Assembly: GCF_900090225.1 (NCBI RefSeq)
Contig: NZ_FMHY01000002.1
Coordinates: forward strand, 124,001-188,000
Direction: 5' to 3'
Origin: Micromonospora eburnea
Lineage (GTDB): Bacteria; Actinomycetota; Actinomycetes; Mycobacteriales; Micromonosporaceae
Length of the DNA stretch: 64,000 nt
The notes under the pieces are model-generated. The model made no database searches, was not told where the DNA came from, and worked only from the letters and a program-made list of their open reading frames with translations. Shown here in pieces: positions 34,074-42,613 of the stretch (the first letter of the stretch is position 1; each line of letters starts with the position of its first letter). Position numbers and translations under genes: made by a program.

Positions 34074-34307
34074 ATGCGTATCCGGTTCTGGCGGCAGCGA
34101 CCCGAGGCGGCGCTCCGCGTACCCCGGCAGCGGCCCGAGGCGGGGCTCCGCGTACCCCGGCAGTGGATCGTCAAGAACGAGCAGCCGACGTGGGCGAGCC
34201 AACCGACGGACGTCTTCCCCACCGACGAGCCGGGGCGCGCGGGCAACCTCACGCCGGCGCAGCGGTGGCGGGCCGGCGGATGGCGGCGGAACGGCGGCGC
34301 GCGATGA
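34074..34307 (+). CDS. Small basic protein with internal duplication
   Basis: A 77-residue protein with a clear GGAGGGAGAGAC site before ATG 34074. The N-terminus repeats itself: RQRPEAALRVPRQ then RQRPEAGLRVPRQ, encoded by a direct DNA duplication. The rest (WIVKNEQPTWASQPTDVFPT, LTPAQRWRAGGWRRNGG) has no known domain. Its stop overlaps the next gene by ATGA. It is divergent from the XRE operon. The function is unknown. Confidence 0.6.
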   Translation: MRIRFWRQRPEAALRVPRQRPEAGLRVPRQWIVKNEQPTWASQPTDVFPTDEPGRAGNLTPAQRWRAGGWRRNGGAR

Positions 34308-34552
34308 GCCGGGCGTCCCGGCCGCACCTGCCGATGCGTCCACTGTGGCGGTGCCGGCGCTGCGGCGCGGAATGGCCCTGCCAACCGGCCCGGCTCGCCC
34401 TGCTGGTCGAGTACCGGGCCGACCGGACCGCGCTGCTGGTCTACCTGAGCACCCTGATGGCCGAGGCCGGCGCGCAGTTGTCGCAGCTCAACGGGCACGG
34501 CGCACCGGCGGATCTGACCGACCGCTTCCTGTCCTGGGCCCGCGCCCGCTGA
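34304..34552 (+). CDS. Small CxxC protein of actinobacterial type
   Basis: An 82-residue protein with LWRCRRCGAEWPCQPARLAL at the N-terminus, a C-x-x-C-x5-C zinc-ribbon-like cluster. A helical stretch (LVEYRADRTALLVYLSTLM) and DLTDRFLSWARAR follow. Homologues near DUF397/DUF5753 loci are often misnamed flavin reductase, although no flavin fold is visible. It is coupled to the preceding gene by an ATGA overlap. Confidence 0.65.
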   Translation: MSRASRPHLPMRPLWRCRRCGAEWPCQPARLALLVEYRADRTALLVYLSTLMAEAGAQLSQLNGHGAPADLTDRFLSWARAR

Positions 34553-34614
34553 CTGGCCATGACCCCACCGGCGGCTGACACCAGCAGGGGCCGAGCCACC
34601 CGATGGGGTGATTC

Positions 34615-35514
34615 GTGGGGGCCGCCCGGTTTGACCCCTTGCCTGCCGGGAAGTCGGACACCGTGCGCGGATTTGTGAACAACCTCGAACAGGCATCCCG
34701 GCTCGACCGGATCGGCGACCGGCTCCAGCGGGCCGTCCAGGGCACCCTGCGCGGCCAGCGGGTCCGGGACTTCCTGCACGGCGTCTGGTTGGGGCACCCA
34801 CTGCACCCGGCGATGGTGCAGGTGCCCGTCGGTGCCTGGATCAGCGCCGCGGTGCTGGACCTGATGCCCGGTCAACGCCGGGCCGCGACCACCCTGATCA
34901 GGATCGGCACGCTGAGCGCCCTGCCGGCCGCCGTCGCCGGGCTCAACGACTGGGCGGCCCTCTCCCGCGACCAGCGCCGGGTCGGTCTGGTGCACGCCAC
35001 CGCGAACGTGATCGGTCTGGCCTGCTACACCGGCTCGCTGATCGCCCGGCGCAACGGCCGGCACGGGACGGGCCGGGCGCTGGCGTACCTCGGGCTCTCG
35101 GCGGCCAGCGGCGGGGCGTACCTGGGCGGGCACCTCGCGTACAAGCAGGGGGCGCAGGTCAGCCAGAGCATCTCCGAGATGCACCGGATGAGTGAGGGCT
35201 GGCACCCGCTGGGGGACATGTCCACGCTGCCGCAGCGGCAACTCGTCACCCGGGAGATCGACGACGTGTCGGTGATCCTCTACCGGCACGGCGACGACGT
35301 CACCGTGATGCTGGAGCGCTGCCCCCACCAGAGCGGCCCGCTCGGCGAGGGCCAGGTGCAGCAGGTCGACGGCCACGACTGCGTGGTGTGCCCGTGGCAC
35401 GGCAGCACGTTCCGCCTCAACGGCGGCGAGGTGGTGCACGGCCCCGCCGCCAACGATCAGGTGATCCTGCCGAGCCGGGTGGTCAACGGCCGCCTCGAAG
35501 CCCGCCTCCCCTGA
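34615..35514 (+). CDS. Rieske 2Fe-2S protein with DUF2231 membrane domain
   Basis: A 299-residue protein in two parts. Residues 55-170 form a DUF2231-like four-helix membrane domain (LGHPLHPAMVQVPVGAWISA, RRVGLVHATANVIGLACYTG, LGGHLAYKQGAQVS). From about residue 200 comes a Rieske domain with both cluster motifs, ERCPHQSGPL (CxH) and CVVCPWHGSTF (CxxH). The first Rieske motif usually reads C-x-H-x-G, and here the spacing is kept. The layout suggests a membrane-bound electron-transfer protein, with the redox partner unknown. The start is GTG 34615. Confidence 0.9.
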   Translation: MGAARFDPLPAGKSDTVRGFVNNLEQASRLDRIGDRLQRAVQGTLRGQRVRDFLHGVWLGHPLHPAMVQVPVGAWISAAVLDLMPGQRRAATTLIRIGTLSALPAAVAGLNDWAALSRDQRRVGLVHATANVIGLACYTGSLIARRNGRHGTGRALAYLGLSAASGGAYLGGHLAYKQGAQVSQSISEMHRMSEGWHPLGDMSTLPQRQLVTREIDDVSVILYRHGDDVTVMLERCPHQSGPLGEGQVQQVDGHDCVVCPWHGSTFRLNGGEVVHGPAANDQVILPSRVVNGRLEARLP

Positions 35515-35573
35515 GTTCCCCTCCCGAGATGTTGGTAGGAAGTGGCCCCTGGAGGGGCCGAGGTCGGCAGTGA

Positions 35574-36866
35574 TCAGGGTTTGCGGTGGCGACCGGTCGG
35601 TAGCGCCTCGGGGGTTGGGCGTCGGCGGAGGCCGAGGACGGCACCTATCTGGGCGCCGACGATGCTCGCCACGGCCAGCACCGCCGAGATCGCCAGTGGC
35701 CGGTTGATCCGGTCCTCGACGGTGGGCCGGGACGCGCCGGCCGCCAGCGCCGGTGGCTGCCCAGCCGGTTCCACCACTGCGGCCGGCCTTGGAGCGCCGG
35801 TCACCTGCGACGACGGCATCGGCGTGGTCGTCTGTGCGGACGGCCTCGGCGTGGAAGCCTGCGAGGGCGGCCTCGGCGAAGGAGACCGCAGGGACGGCTT
35901 CACCGTGGGCGCCGGACCCATCGCCTCGACCCCTCGGCCCGGTGCCGCGATGCCCGTCGTGCCCGGTGTTGTCGCGCCTGGCGTCGTCTTGCCCGGAGCC
36001 GTCGTGTCGGGTGCCGTCACGCCAGGTGTTGTCGTGCCTGCGCCGCCGGGCACGGCGGGGCGGGTAGCCGGCGTGCGCGGAGCGGGCACCGGATGGGCCG
36101 GCGGCGTGCCGACCAGTCGCCCGGTGGCGTGCCGGCGCGCCCCGTCGTCCACCGCCCCCTCAGGCAGTTTGAGTAGCTGGCCCGGGCGGATCCGATCCGG
36201 GTCGGCGAGCCGGTTCAACCGGGCCACCTCCCGATAGCGCTCGAAGTCGTCCAGGTAACGCTCGGCCACCTCGCCGAGATAGTCGCCCTTCGCCACCCGG
36301 TACACGGCCGGGTCGGCCACCGCCGAGACGGGTTCGGCCTGGAGCGGGACCGATCCGGCTTGGACCGGCGACGCGGCGACCCGTACCGCCGGGGCGGCGA
36401 CCACGGTCGAACCGACCGCCGTGGCACCGACCGCAGGGGCGGCGGCCGGGTGTGGTGCGGCCAGGGTGGCGGCGCTCGCCGCGGCCGGGCTCGCCGCCAG
36501 GATCAGCGCCACCGAGCCGACCAACGCGGCCGCCGCCCGCTGCTGCCGGCTCATCCCGGGCAGCCGGGGGGCCGGCCGGCGCAGCGCCGCCGCCAGCAGT
36601 TCCACCAGTACGGAGAAGGCGAACGTCGCCCAGCCGAACCAGCCCACCACGGCCAGCACCCGCAGGAAGAGTTGCCCGTCGTCCCGGCTGGTCAGCGCCG
36701 TACCCAGCTCGGCAAGGGTGGGCAGATGGTCGGGGAGGGGATTGCCGGCGAAAGCGAGGAGGGCGATCGGCCCGCCGGCCAGCACCGCGCAGAGCACGAC
36801 GAGGGCGCCGAACCCGGTGAGGACCTGGCCGGTCCGCCGGACGGCGGAGCTTCGGGGTGCGGCCAT
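35574..36866 (-). CDS. LysM-domain membrane protein at the end of the Tad cluster
   Basis: A 430-residue protein with two N-terminal membrane helices (TGFGALVVLCAVLAGGPIAL, FLRVLAVVGWFGWATFAFSV) and a third near residue 115. A LysM module spans about residues 187-236 (YRVAKGDYLGEVAERYLDDF, LADPDRIRPGQLLKLP). A long Pro/Thr-rich linker leads to a last helix (PLAISAVLAVASIVGAQIGA). In many actinomycetes the same N-terminal half is joined to a SARP/BTAD regulator; that domain is missing here. Position after the pilus genes suggests peptidoglycan anchoring of the pilus machine. Confidence 0.8.
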   Translation of the reverse strand: MAAPRSSAVRRTGQVLTGFGALVVLCAVLAGGPIALLAFAGNPLPDHLPTLAELGTALTSRDDGQLFLRVLAVVGWFGWATFAFSVLVELLAAALRRPAPRLPGMSRQQRAAAALVGSVALILAASPAAASAATLAAPHPAAAPAVGATAVGSTVVAAPAVRVAASPVQAGSVPLQAEPVSAVADPAVYRVAKGDYLGEVAERYLDDFERYREVARLNRLADPDRIRPGQLLKLPEGAVDDGARRHATGRLVGTPPAHPVPAPRTPATRPAVPGGAGTTTPGVTAPDTTAPGKTTPGATTPGTTGIAAPGRGVEAMGPAPTVKPSLRSPSPRPPSQASTPRPSAQTTTPMPSSQVTGAPRPAAVVEPAGQPPALAAGASRPTVEDRINRPLAISAVLAVASIVGAQIGAVLGLRRRPTPEALPTGRHRKP

Positions 36867-36881
36867 GGCTGCCTTCCCTTC

Positions 36882-37313
36882 CTACGGTGCCCCGGTGAGC
36901 GCCCGTGCGGTGGCCTCACCGGTGACGGTGACGGAGTTCTTGAAGCCGAAGAGGCCGAGCAGGTCCCGGCGGTAGGTGACGCGCACCCGTACCCGGATCT
37001 GCTTCTCGCCGCCGACCACCGGGAAGCTCACCTGGTGGCCGCTGACCCCGCCGGCGGCGCGCAGGTAGTCCGCGACCGCGACCCGGGCACCCGCCTCGTC
37101 GATCTCCTTCGGGCCACCCTCGATGGCCCGGGCCCGGTCGATGACCTGGCCACCACTGCGGGCCGCCTCGGCGGCGAGATTGTCGGCGCGCTGCAACGAC
37201 CGCAACTGCCCGGCACCGTCGTACGCCAGGCCGATGATGGCGAGCACGCCGGTCATCGCCACGGCGAGGAAGAGACTCACCCGGCCGCTTTCCGGCGTAC
37301 GCCAACCGGTCAT
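36882..37313 (-). CDS. TadG-like pilus-associated protein
   Basis: A 143-residue protein with one N-terminal membrane helix, SGRVSLFLAVAMTGVLAIIG. The following AYDGAGQLRSLQRADNLAAE and AARSGGQVID are the TadE/TadG-like pseudopilin features. The position where prepilin-like proteins keep Glu+5 is Phe here, so processing by the prepilin peptidase is doubtful. It overlaps the upstream gene by four bases. Confidence 0.75.
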   Translation of the reverse strand: MTGWRTPESGRVSLFLAVAMTGVLAIIGLAYDGAGQLRSLQRADNLAAEAARSGGQVIDRARAIEGGPKEIDEAGARVAVADYLRAAGGVSGHQVSFPVVGGEKQIRVRVRVTYRRDLLGLFGFKNSVTVTGEATARALTGAP

Positions 37314-37777
37314 CCTCGGCTCCGGTAACTGTCCAGCGGAGACGTGAAGCTCGCCGAGATCCTCCTGCTGCCCGGCACTCCGGGCAGCCCCGGTGCCCTC
37401 AGATCGGCGAAGGAGACCGTGCAGGTCACCGTGACCGTGACGGTCGCCGGCACCCCGGGCGCGCTGCCGTACGCCTTGGCGAAGGTGGTCGCCGTCCCGC
37501 GTACCGACCCACGGAAGGTCAGTGCCGGCGGGGCGACGCAGTTCAGCCCCGACCAGTCGAGCTGGCGCTGAGCCGCGTCGGTGGCCGCGGCCCGGCCGGC
37601 ACGCGCGTCCCGGGCGATCGAGGCGGCCCGGGCGGCGTCATGCGCGGCCGACTCCACCGCCTCGGCGGCCACCGCCGTCCGCCCGGCGACCCCGGCCAGC
37701 ACCATCAGCCCGATGAAGGCCGGGGCGAGCACCGCGACCTCGATCGAGACGGAACCCCGTTCGCGCACCGGACTCAC
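37310..37777 (-). CDS. TadE family pseudopilin
   Basis: A 155-residue protein with RGSVSIEVAVLAPAFIGLMV near the N-terminus: Gly before the cleavage point and Glu at +5 followed by a hydrophobic helix, the type IV prepilin-like pattern. The rest is an extracellular domain with two Cys (LNCVAPP, VTCTVSF). It is coupled to both neighbours by four-base overlaps. TadE-like proteins are minor pilus components. Confidence 0.85.
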   Translation of the reverse strand: MSPVRERGSVSIEVAVLAPAFIGLMVLAGVAGRTAVAAEAVESAAHDAARAASIARDARAGRAAATDAAQRQLDWSGLNCVAPPALTFRGSVRGTATTFAKAYGSAPGVPATVTVTVTCTVSFADLRAPGLPGVPGSRRISASFTSPLDSYRSRG

Positions 37778-38265
37778 CCCGCCGTCCAGCGTTCGACCGG
37801 CCCGTGCGCGGTCTGCCGGACCGGGAAGTGGACCCCCGGGATCACCGACAGGCTGCGGCCGGTGACCGTGCAGGTGACCTCGGTGGCGGTGGCGTTGGTC
37901 GTGCAGGTGGGGGCCGGCCAGTCGACGAGCCAGTCACCGGCGGCACGCAGGAAGCTGGTGGCCCGGTCCCGGCCCGCGCCCGGCGGAGCCTGGTACGCGC
38001 GCTGGGCGTTGACCCCGCTCTGCGCCGCGTTGAGGGCGGTCGACCGGGCGACGAACCAGACAGCGAGCTGGATCGAGCCGAAGAGCAGCACCAGGATGGC
38101 CGGCATCACCACCGCCAGCTCGACCGGGTTGGCCCCCCGCTCCGCCCCACCCTCGGCGAGCCGGCCACGGACGGCCGCCGTGATCCGCCCCGGGCCGCGC
38201 AGACCGGCGACCCGGTCGGCGGCTGCCGGCCGGCTCCGGTCCGTACGGGTGGGGCGGGGCATCAC
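37774..38265 (-). CDS. TadE family pseudopilin, second copy
   Basis: A 163-residue protein with ERGANPVELAVVMPAILVLL from residue 44, again a Gly-x5-Glu prepilin pattern plus hydrophobic helix. A long basic leader precedes it. The outside domain has a Cys pair (PAPTCTTN, EVTCTV). ATG 38262 or GTG 38265 can start it, overlapping the pilin-like gene stop. Confidence 0.85.
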   Translation of the reverse strand: MMPRPTRTDRSRPAAADRVAGLRGPGRITAAVRGRLAEGGAERGANPVELAVVMPAILVLLFGSIQLAVWFVARSTALNAAQSGVNAQRAYQAPPGAGRDRATSFLRAAGDWLVDWPAPTCTTNATATEVTCTVTGRSLSVIPGVHFPVRQTAHGPVERWTAG

Positions 38266-38471
38266 GGTGCCTTCGGTGCCGTGTTGCCCGGAATGGCGTC
38301 CATCCAGTCCTTGGCCTTGGCCAGCGCGAGCCCGGTGACCGCCATGGCGACGGCGACCAGGCCGAAGATGATCACCGCGGTCGGCACCGGGCTGTCGCCC
38401 TGCTCGGGGTCCCGCCGCAGCTCGGCCAGCCGGCTGCTCACCGCGGCGTAGAGGTAGATGTAGAGGCGCAT
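38262..38471 (-). CDS. Small single-helix membrane protein, probable Flp-type pilin
   Basis: A 69-residue protein at the position of the major pilin between tadC and tadE. A short basic leader ends in LRRDPEQGDSPVPTAVIIFG and continues as one hydrophobic helix (LVAVAMAVTGLALAKA). Its size and place fit Flp. However, the usual Glu at +5 after Gly is absent, so it may be a helper membrane peptide instead. No other pilin candidate is in the cluster. Confidence 0.6.
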   Translation of the reverse strand: MRLYIYLYAAVSSRLAELRRDPEQGDSPVPTAVIIFGLVAVAMAVTGLALAKAKDWMDAIPGNTAPKAP

Positions 38472-38496
38472 CGGGGTTCTCCTTCTCGCGGGTGCT

Positions 38497-39360
38497 TCAC
38501 AGGCGGGCCAGGAACGGATAGACGGCGAAGCCGAGCAGCACGAAGACCAGCAGCGAGCCGGGAATGTCCAACCGGCTGGTCACCCCCTCCGCCCGGGTCA
38601 GGTTGTCGGTACGGATCTGGTCGCGCAGCGAGTCGGCGCGGCTGCGCAGCGTCTCGTGCACCTGGGCGCCCTCGCTGCCGGAGGCGCGCATGATCGCGCC
38701 CACGTCGCCCAACTCCGGGATGCCGATCCGGTCGGCCAGCTCCTGAAGCTCGTCCCAGGGCGAGTGCATCTGGAGCTGGGCGATCCGCAGCGCCTCGCGG
38801 ATCCGGTCGAAGACCCAGCCGTCGCAGACCGCCGCCGCGCGTTCCAGCGACTGCACCGGGCCGTGCGCCGCCGAGAGCTGCAACGCCACCAGGTCCAGGT
38901 AGGTGCAGACCGCCTGGCGGAACTCGTCCCGCGCGGCGTTCGCCTTCGCCAGCACGTCGTGGTGCGCGACCAGGCCGGCGACCAGCGCCAACCCCAGGCT
39001 CCCCAGCACCGGTACGACGACCGGCAGCGACACCCCGCCCAGGAAGAGCACGGCCGACACCAGGGCCGGCGTGGCGAACCCGATCAGCGCGGAGAGCAGC
39101 ACCGACAGGGCGTACTGCTCCGGGGTCCGGTCGAGCAGGGCGAGCTGCCGGTGCGGCGGGCGCAGCCAGCGGGAGAAGCCGCCCAGCCAGTCCGGCCCGC
39201 CCCGGCCCGCCACCGCCTGACCGGGCGGCTGGTGCAGCCGGCGCAGCGCCGGGCCGAGCGCCGGGGTGGCCGGCAGCGCCTCGCGTACCACCAGGAACAG
39301 GCCGAGGCCGACGACCGCCCCGCCCAGCACCGCGATCGCGAGCTGCCAGTTGACGATCAC
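38497..39360 (-). CDS. tadC: Type II/IV secretion inner-membrane protein TadC
   Basis: A 287-residue GspF-domain platform protein. The N-terminal helix is WQLAIAVLGGAVVGLGLFLV. The cytoplasmic domain contains YLDLVALQLSAAHGPVQSLE, WDELQELADRIGIPELGDVG and RSRADSLRDQIRTDNLTRAE. C-terminal helices close with SLLVFVLLGFAVYPFLARL. It pairs with TadB to form the pilus assembly platform. It overlaps the tadB stop by four bases. Confidence 0.9.
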   Translation of the reverse strand: MIVNWQLAIAVLGGAVVGLGLFLVVREALPATPALGPALRRLHQPPGQAVAGRGGPDWLGGFSRWLRPPHRQLALLDRTPEQYALSVLLSALIGFATPALVSAVLFLGGVSLPVVVPVLGSLGLALVAGLVAHHDVLAKANAARDEFRQAVCTYLDLVALQLSAAHGPVQSLERAAAVCDGWVFDRIREALRIAQLQMHSPWDELQELADRIGIPELGDVGAIMRASGSEGAQVHETLRSRADSLRDQIRTDNLTRAEGVTSRLDIPGSLLVFVLLGFAVYPFLARL

Positions 39361-40256
39361 GCGATCACCTCGTTCGGGTCGGGGGCCGGCAGGAAGCGCG
39401 CCGGCCGGGGCGGCTGGCTCATCGAGCGCACCCAGACCAGCAGCCCGATGAACGCGGCCCCGAGCACCGCCATCACCAGCTGGCCGAACGGCGTCCGGTA
39501 CGGCTGGATGTACTCGGTGTTGACCAGCCCGTACGCCAGGGCGGCCAGGGTCATCCCGGTGAGGAAGCGGACCGCGAACCGGGGCTGCGTACGCTTCGCC
39601 TCGATCTCCCGGCGGGTGGCCACCTCGGCGGACGCGGCCGAGGCGATCGAGCCGAGCACGTCGCCGAGCCGCTCACCCCGGTCGGTCAGGTGCAGGATCA
39701 GCGCGGCCACCACCTGGTCGCAGACCGGATCGCCGATCTCGTCGGCGAAGGCGAGCAGGGCCGACCGCGCCAGCCAGCCGGCCTGGAGCCGGGCGGCGAG
39801 GGTGCGTACCTCCTCCTGGATCTCCTCCGGCGCGGTGGCGATGGTGCCGATGATCGCCTGTTGCAGACCCTGGCCGGTACCGCAGATGTCCTTCAGCCGG
39901 CGGGTCCACTCGCCGACCGCCTCGACCCGGGCGATGGCCCGCTGCTCGGCCTGGCCGACCCCGAACAGCCACGGCACCCCGGGCACAGCCAGCGCCACCA
40001 GCAGCCCGACCACCGGCAGCCCGGTCAGCAGGAAGGCCAGCGCGCCGGCCACCACCGCCGCGCCGAGCAGCACCTGATATCTGCGCTGCTCCCGCCGGCC
40101 CGCGCCGGAGCCGGTCCAGAGCCGGCGTACCCCGGGTCGCGCGCCCGGCCCGGGTCCGGCGGGCCGGCGGGTGCCGACCAGCGCGACCACGACCAGCACC
40201 AGCCCGGCCACGAAGGCCGCGCCGGAGAAGAGTGCGATCAGCTCGATCATCGACAT
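39357..40256 (-). CDS. tadB: Type II/IV secretion inner-membrane protein TadB
   Basis: A 299-residue GspF-domain protein with an N-terminal helix (ELIALFSGAAFVAGLVLVVV) and two more in VLLGAAVVAGALAFLLTGLP and VVGLLVALAVPGVPWLFGVG. The cytoplasmic domain reads EAVGEWTRRLKDICGTGQGL and PVCDQVVAALILHLTDRGER. It lies four bases downstream of the tadA stop, in line with a single operon. Confidence 0.9.
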   Translation of the reverse strand: MSMIELIALFSGAAFVAGLVLVVVALVGTRRPAGPGPGARPGVRRLWTGSGAGRREQRRYQVLLGAAVVAGALAFLLTGLPVVGLLVALAVPGVPWLFGVGQAEQRAIARVEAVGEWTRRLKDICGTGQGLQQAIIGTIATAPEEIQEEVRTLAARLQAGWLARSALLAFADEIGDPVCDQVVAALILHLTDRGERLGDVLGSIASAASAEVATRREIEAKRTQPRFAVRFLTGMTLAALAYGLVNTEYIQPYRTPFGQLVMAVLGAAFIGLLVWVRSMSQPPRPARFLPAPDPNEVIA

Positions 40257-40260
40257 GGGG

Positions 40261-41790
40261 TCACCGCCGTCCGAGCCGGGTGTTCCGGGGCCGGCGCCAG
40301 GCCCCGGCGCCGGCCTCGATGAACCGGGTCAGCAGCCGGGCGTCGTAGCCGACCCGCAGGAGCTGGTCGCGGATCCGCTCGGGCAGGTGCCGGGGGACCG
40401 CCCGGCCGTCCGGCCCCGGCCCGAAGACCGTCGTGGTGGTGATCCGGTTGCCCTCGCCGACCCCGATCACCTCCTCGACGTGGGAGACGAAGCGGTGCTT
40501 GCGACCGCCGATCGCGGTCTCGTCCTCGACGGTGACGTAGACGATCAGGTCGAGCGCGTTGCCCGCCATCCGGCGGGCCTGGTCGACCGTCATCTCCCGG
40601 CCGTGCGAGAGCGCCAGCTCGATGATCCGTTCGCTCACCCCCGCCGGGGTACGCGCGTGAATGGTGCACATCGACCCACGACTGGTCGTCATCGCCTGGA
40701 GCATCGGCACGATCTCGCGGGACCGGACCTCGCCGACGATGATCCGCAGCACGCCCATCCGCAGCGCGACCGGGATCAGGTCGGCAATGCTCACCTCGCC
40801 GGCCGGGCGGCCGTCCAGCCCGCGCTCGCCGTGCCCCTCCCGCGACTCGAAACTCATCACCGCCCGGTGCTTGTGCCCCTGGCGGGCCGGCAGCAGCTCG
40901 CGACTCTCCTCCAGCAGCACGTACGGCTCGTCGGCCGGGATCTCGTCCATCAGGGCCCGGATGACCGTGGTCTTGCCGGCCCCGGCCAGCCCGGCGACCA
41001 TGATGTTCAGCCCGGCCCGCAGGGATGCGCGCAGGAAGTCGCGCAGCAGCGGGTCGAGCATCTCGTCCAGGTCGGGCCGGCCACCGGCGATGTCCTCCAG
41101 GCTCACCGCGAGGGTGTTGTGCTTACGGATCACCGCGTACGGGCGGTGGCTGACCAGGAACACCGCGGCGAGGCGGCTACCGTCGGGCAGTTGCAGGTCG
41201 AGCGTCGGCTTCGAGGTGGACAGCGAACGTTCGGTGGCCCCCGCCCGGCGAGCCGCCGCCTGGAGGATCTCCACCAGCTCGTCGTCGCTGTCGGCGATCG
41301 GCTCCGCCCAGTCCACCCCGCCGCCGTGCCGCGTGATGCGTACCTGGTCGCAGCCGAGGATGTGCACCTCCTCGATGGTCTCGTCGACCAGCAGCGTCTG
41401 GAGCCGACCCAGCCCCACCAGCTCGGCGGTCACCTGGTCGAGCAGCAGCCGTTCCTCGTCGGCGGCCATCGGTGTGCCGGCCCGGCGCACCGAGTCGGCG
41501 TACGCCGAGACCACCGCGACGGCCAGCCGCGCCCGCTCCACCTCCTCGGCGTCCGCGTCGAACTCCCGGCCGCGCTGCCAGAGCGTGAGCCGTTCGCTCA
41601 GCTCCCGGCGCAGCTCGCGGACCACAGCGAAGTCCACCCGGGCGCGCGGCGGGAGCACCGTCGGCGCGGGAGGCAGCACGGGCGGACCCGCCGGGTTGCG
41701 GTGCCCGTTCGGCGGGGCCAACGGCGGCACGGTCGAGGTGGCGCCGGGCTGCTGCCCGCGCGGGTCGTGGGAGACCGGCTCAAACCGCAC
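40261..41790 (-). CDS. tadA: Tad pilus assembly ATPase TadA/CpaF
   Basis: A 509-residue secretion ATPase that powers pilus assembly. After a Pro-rich leader it has the CpaF N-domain (ELVGLGRLQTLLVDETIEEV) and Walker A in MVAGLAGAGKTTVIRALM. The Asp/Glu box is in PYVLLEESRELLP, Walker B in VLRIIVGEVRSREIVPML and the His box in SRGSMCTIHARTPAGVSERI. GTG 41790 overlaps the previous gene by 11 bases. The family forms cytoplasmic hexamers below TadB/TadC. Confidence 0.95.
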   Translation of the reverse strand: MRFEPVSHDPRGQQPGATSTVPPLAPPNGHRNPAGPPVLPPAPTVLPPRARVDFAVVRELRRELSERLTLWQRGREFDADAEEVERARLAVAVVSAYADSVRRAGTPMAADEERLLLDQVTAELVGLGRLQTLLVDETIEEVHILGCDQVRITRHGGGVDWAEPIADSDDELVEILQAAARRAGATERSLSTSKPTLDLQLPDGSRLAAVFLVSHRPYAVIRKHNTLAVSLEDIAGGRPDLDEMLDPLLRDFLRASLRAGLNIMVAGLAGAGKTTVIRALMDEIPADEPYVLLEESRELLPARQGHKHRAVMSFESREGHGERGLDGRPAGEVSIADLIPVALRMGVLRIIVGEVRSREIVPMLQAMTTSRGSMCTIHARTPAGVSERIIELALSHGREMTVDQARRMAGNALDLIVYVTVEDETAIGGRKHRFVSHVEEVIGVGEGNRITTTTVFGPGPDGRAVPRHLPERIRDQLLRVGYDARLLTRFIEAGAGAWRRPRNTRLGRR

Positions 41791-42613
41791 CGGACACCCC
41801 CGGCGCGGTCGGCGCGGTCACCGCCGGCGGCTGTGCCGCGCCCGGCCAGGCCAGCCGGGCCTGCCGTCGTTCCAGCAGCGCCCGGATCGGCACCTCCAGG
41901 CCGCCGGCCGCGCGCATCAGCGGCCGGCCGGAGCGTACGGTGCCGCCGAAGCTGAGCACCGCCGCGGTACGCGGGTCGTGCGGCAGCCGCGCGATCACCG
42001 GCAGCCGCAGCGCCCTGCTGATCTCGCTGGTGCCGTGCCCCTCGCCGACCACCAGCAGCCGCAGGGTGCCCGGCGGCACCCGGTGCTCGGTGAAGTCCCG
42101 TTCGATGGCCCGGACCGCCGACCGGGTGGCGGACAGGTCGGGCAGGTGGGCGCGGGTCACCAGCAGCACCACCGCGGCGGCCCGCAGCACCGGCCACGGT
42201 GGAGCGGCCACCTGGAGCCGGCCGCAGTCGGCCAGCACGTCGTACGGGGGGACACCCTTCTCCAGGCCGGTGAAGAAGTCGGCGAACCGCTGCCAGAGCG
42301 GCGTCACGCTGCCGGCCTGAGCCGGGTCGACGACGCCCGGCAGCAGCAGCCGCTCCCGCCTCGGCGCGTCCAGGTCGACGAGCTGCGACCAGAACGCGCT
42401 GTCCAGATTGCCGTCGCGCAGCTCCCCGACGGCCAGCTCGCCGATGCCCCGGGGACCGTCCAGCGCCCCGCCGAGGTAGCCCGCCATGATCGAGCCGCCC
42501 GCCGGGTCGCACTCGGCCAGCACCAGGCGCCGGTGCCAGCTCAGCGCGGCGGCCAACGCGGAGGTGGTGACGCCGGGCGAGCCCTTCGCCGAGACCAGGG
42601 CGATGACCGCCAT
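41780..42613 (-). CDS. CpaE/TadZ-like MinD-family protein
   Basis: A 277-residue protein with a deviant Walker A, MAVIALVSAKGSPGVTTSAL, where the P-loop lacks its usual second Lys. AECDPAGGSIMAGYLGG and DVLADCGRLQ follow. It resembles TadZ/CpaE proteins, which place the pilus machine at a cell pole and often have weakened ATPase motifs. The ATG overlaps the CpaB stop by one base. Confidence 0.85.
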   Translation of the reverse strand: MAVIALVSAKGSPGVTTSALAAALSWHRRLVLAECDPAGGSIMAGYLGGALDGPRGIGELAVGELRDGNLDSAFWSQLVDLDAPRRERLLLPGVVDPAQAGSVTPLWQRFADFFTGLEKGVPPYDVLADCGRLQVAAPPWPVLRAAAVVLLVTRAHLPDLSATRSAVRAIERDFTEHRVPPGTLRLLVVGEGHGTSEISRALRLPVIARLPHDPRTAAVLSFGGTVRSGRPLMRAAGGLEVPIRALLERRQARLAWPGAAQPPAVTAPTAPGVSGAV

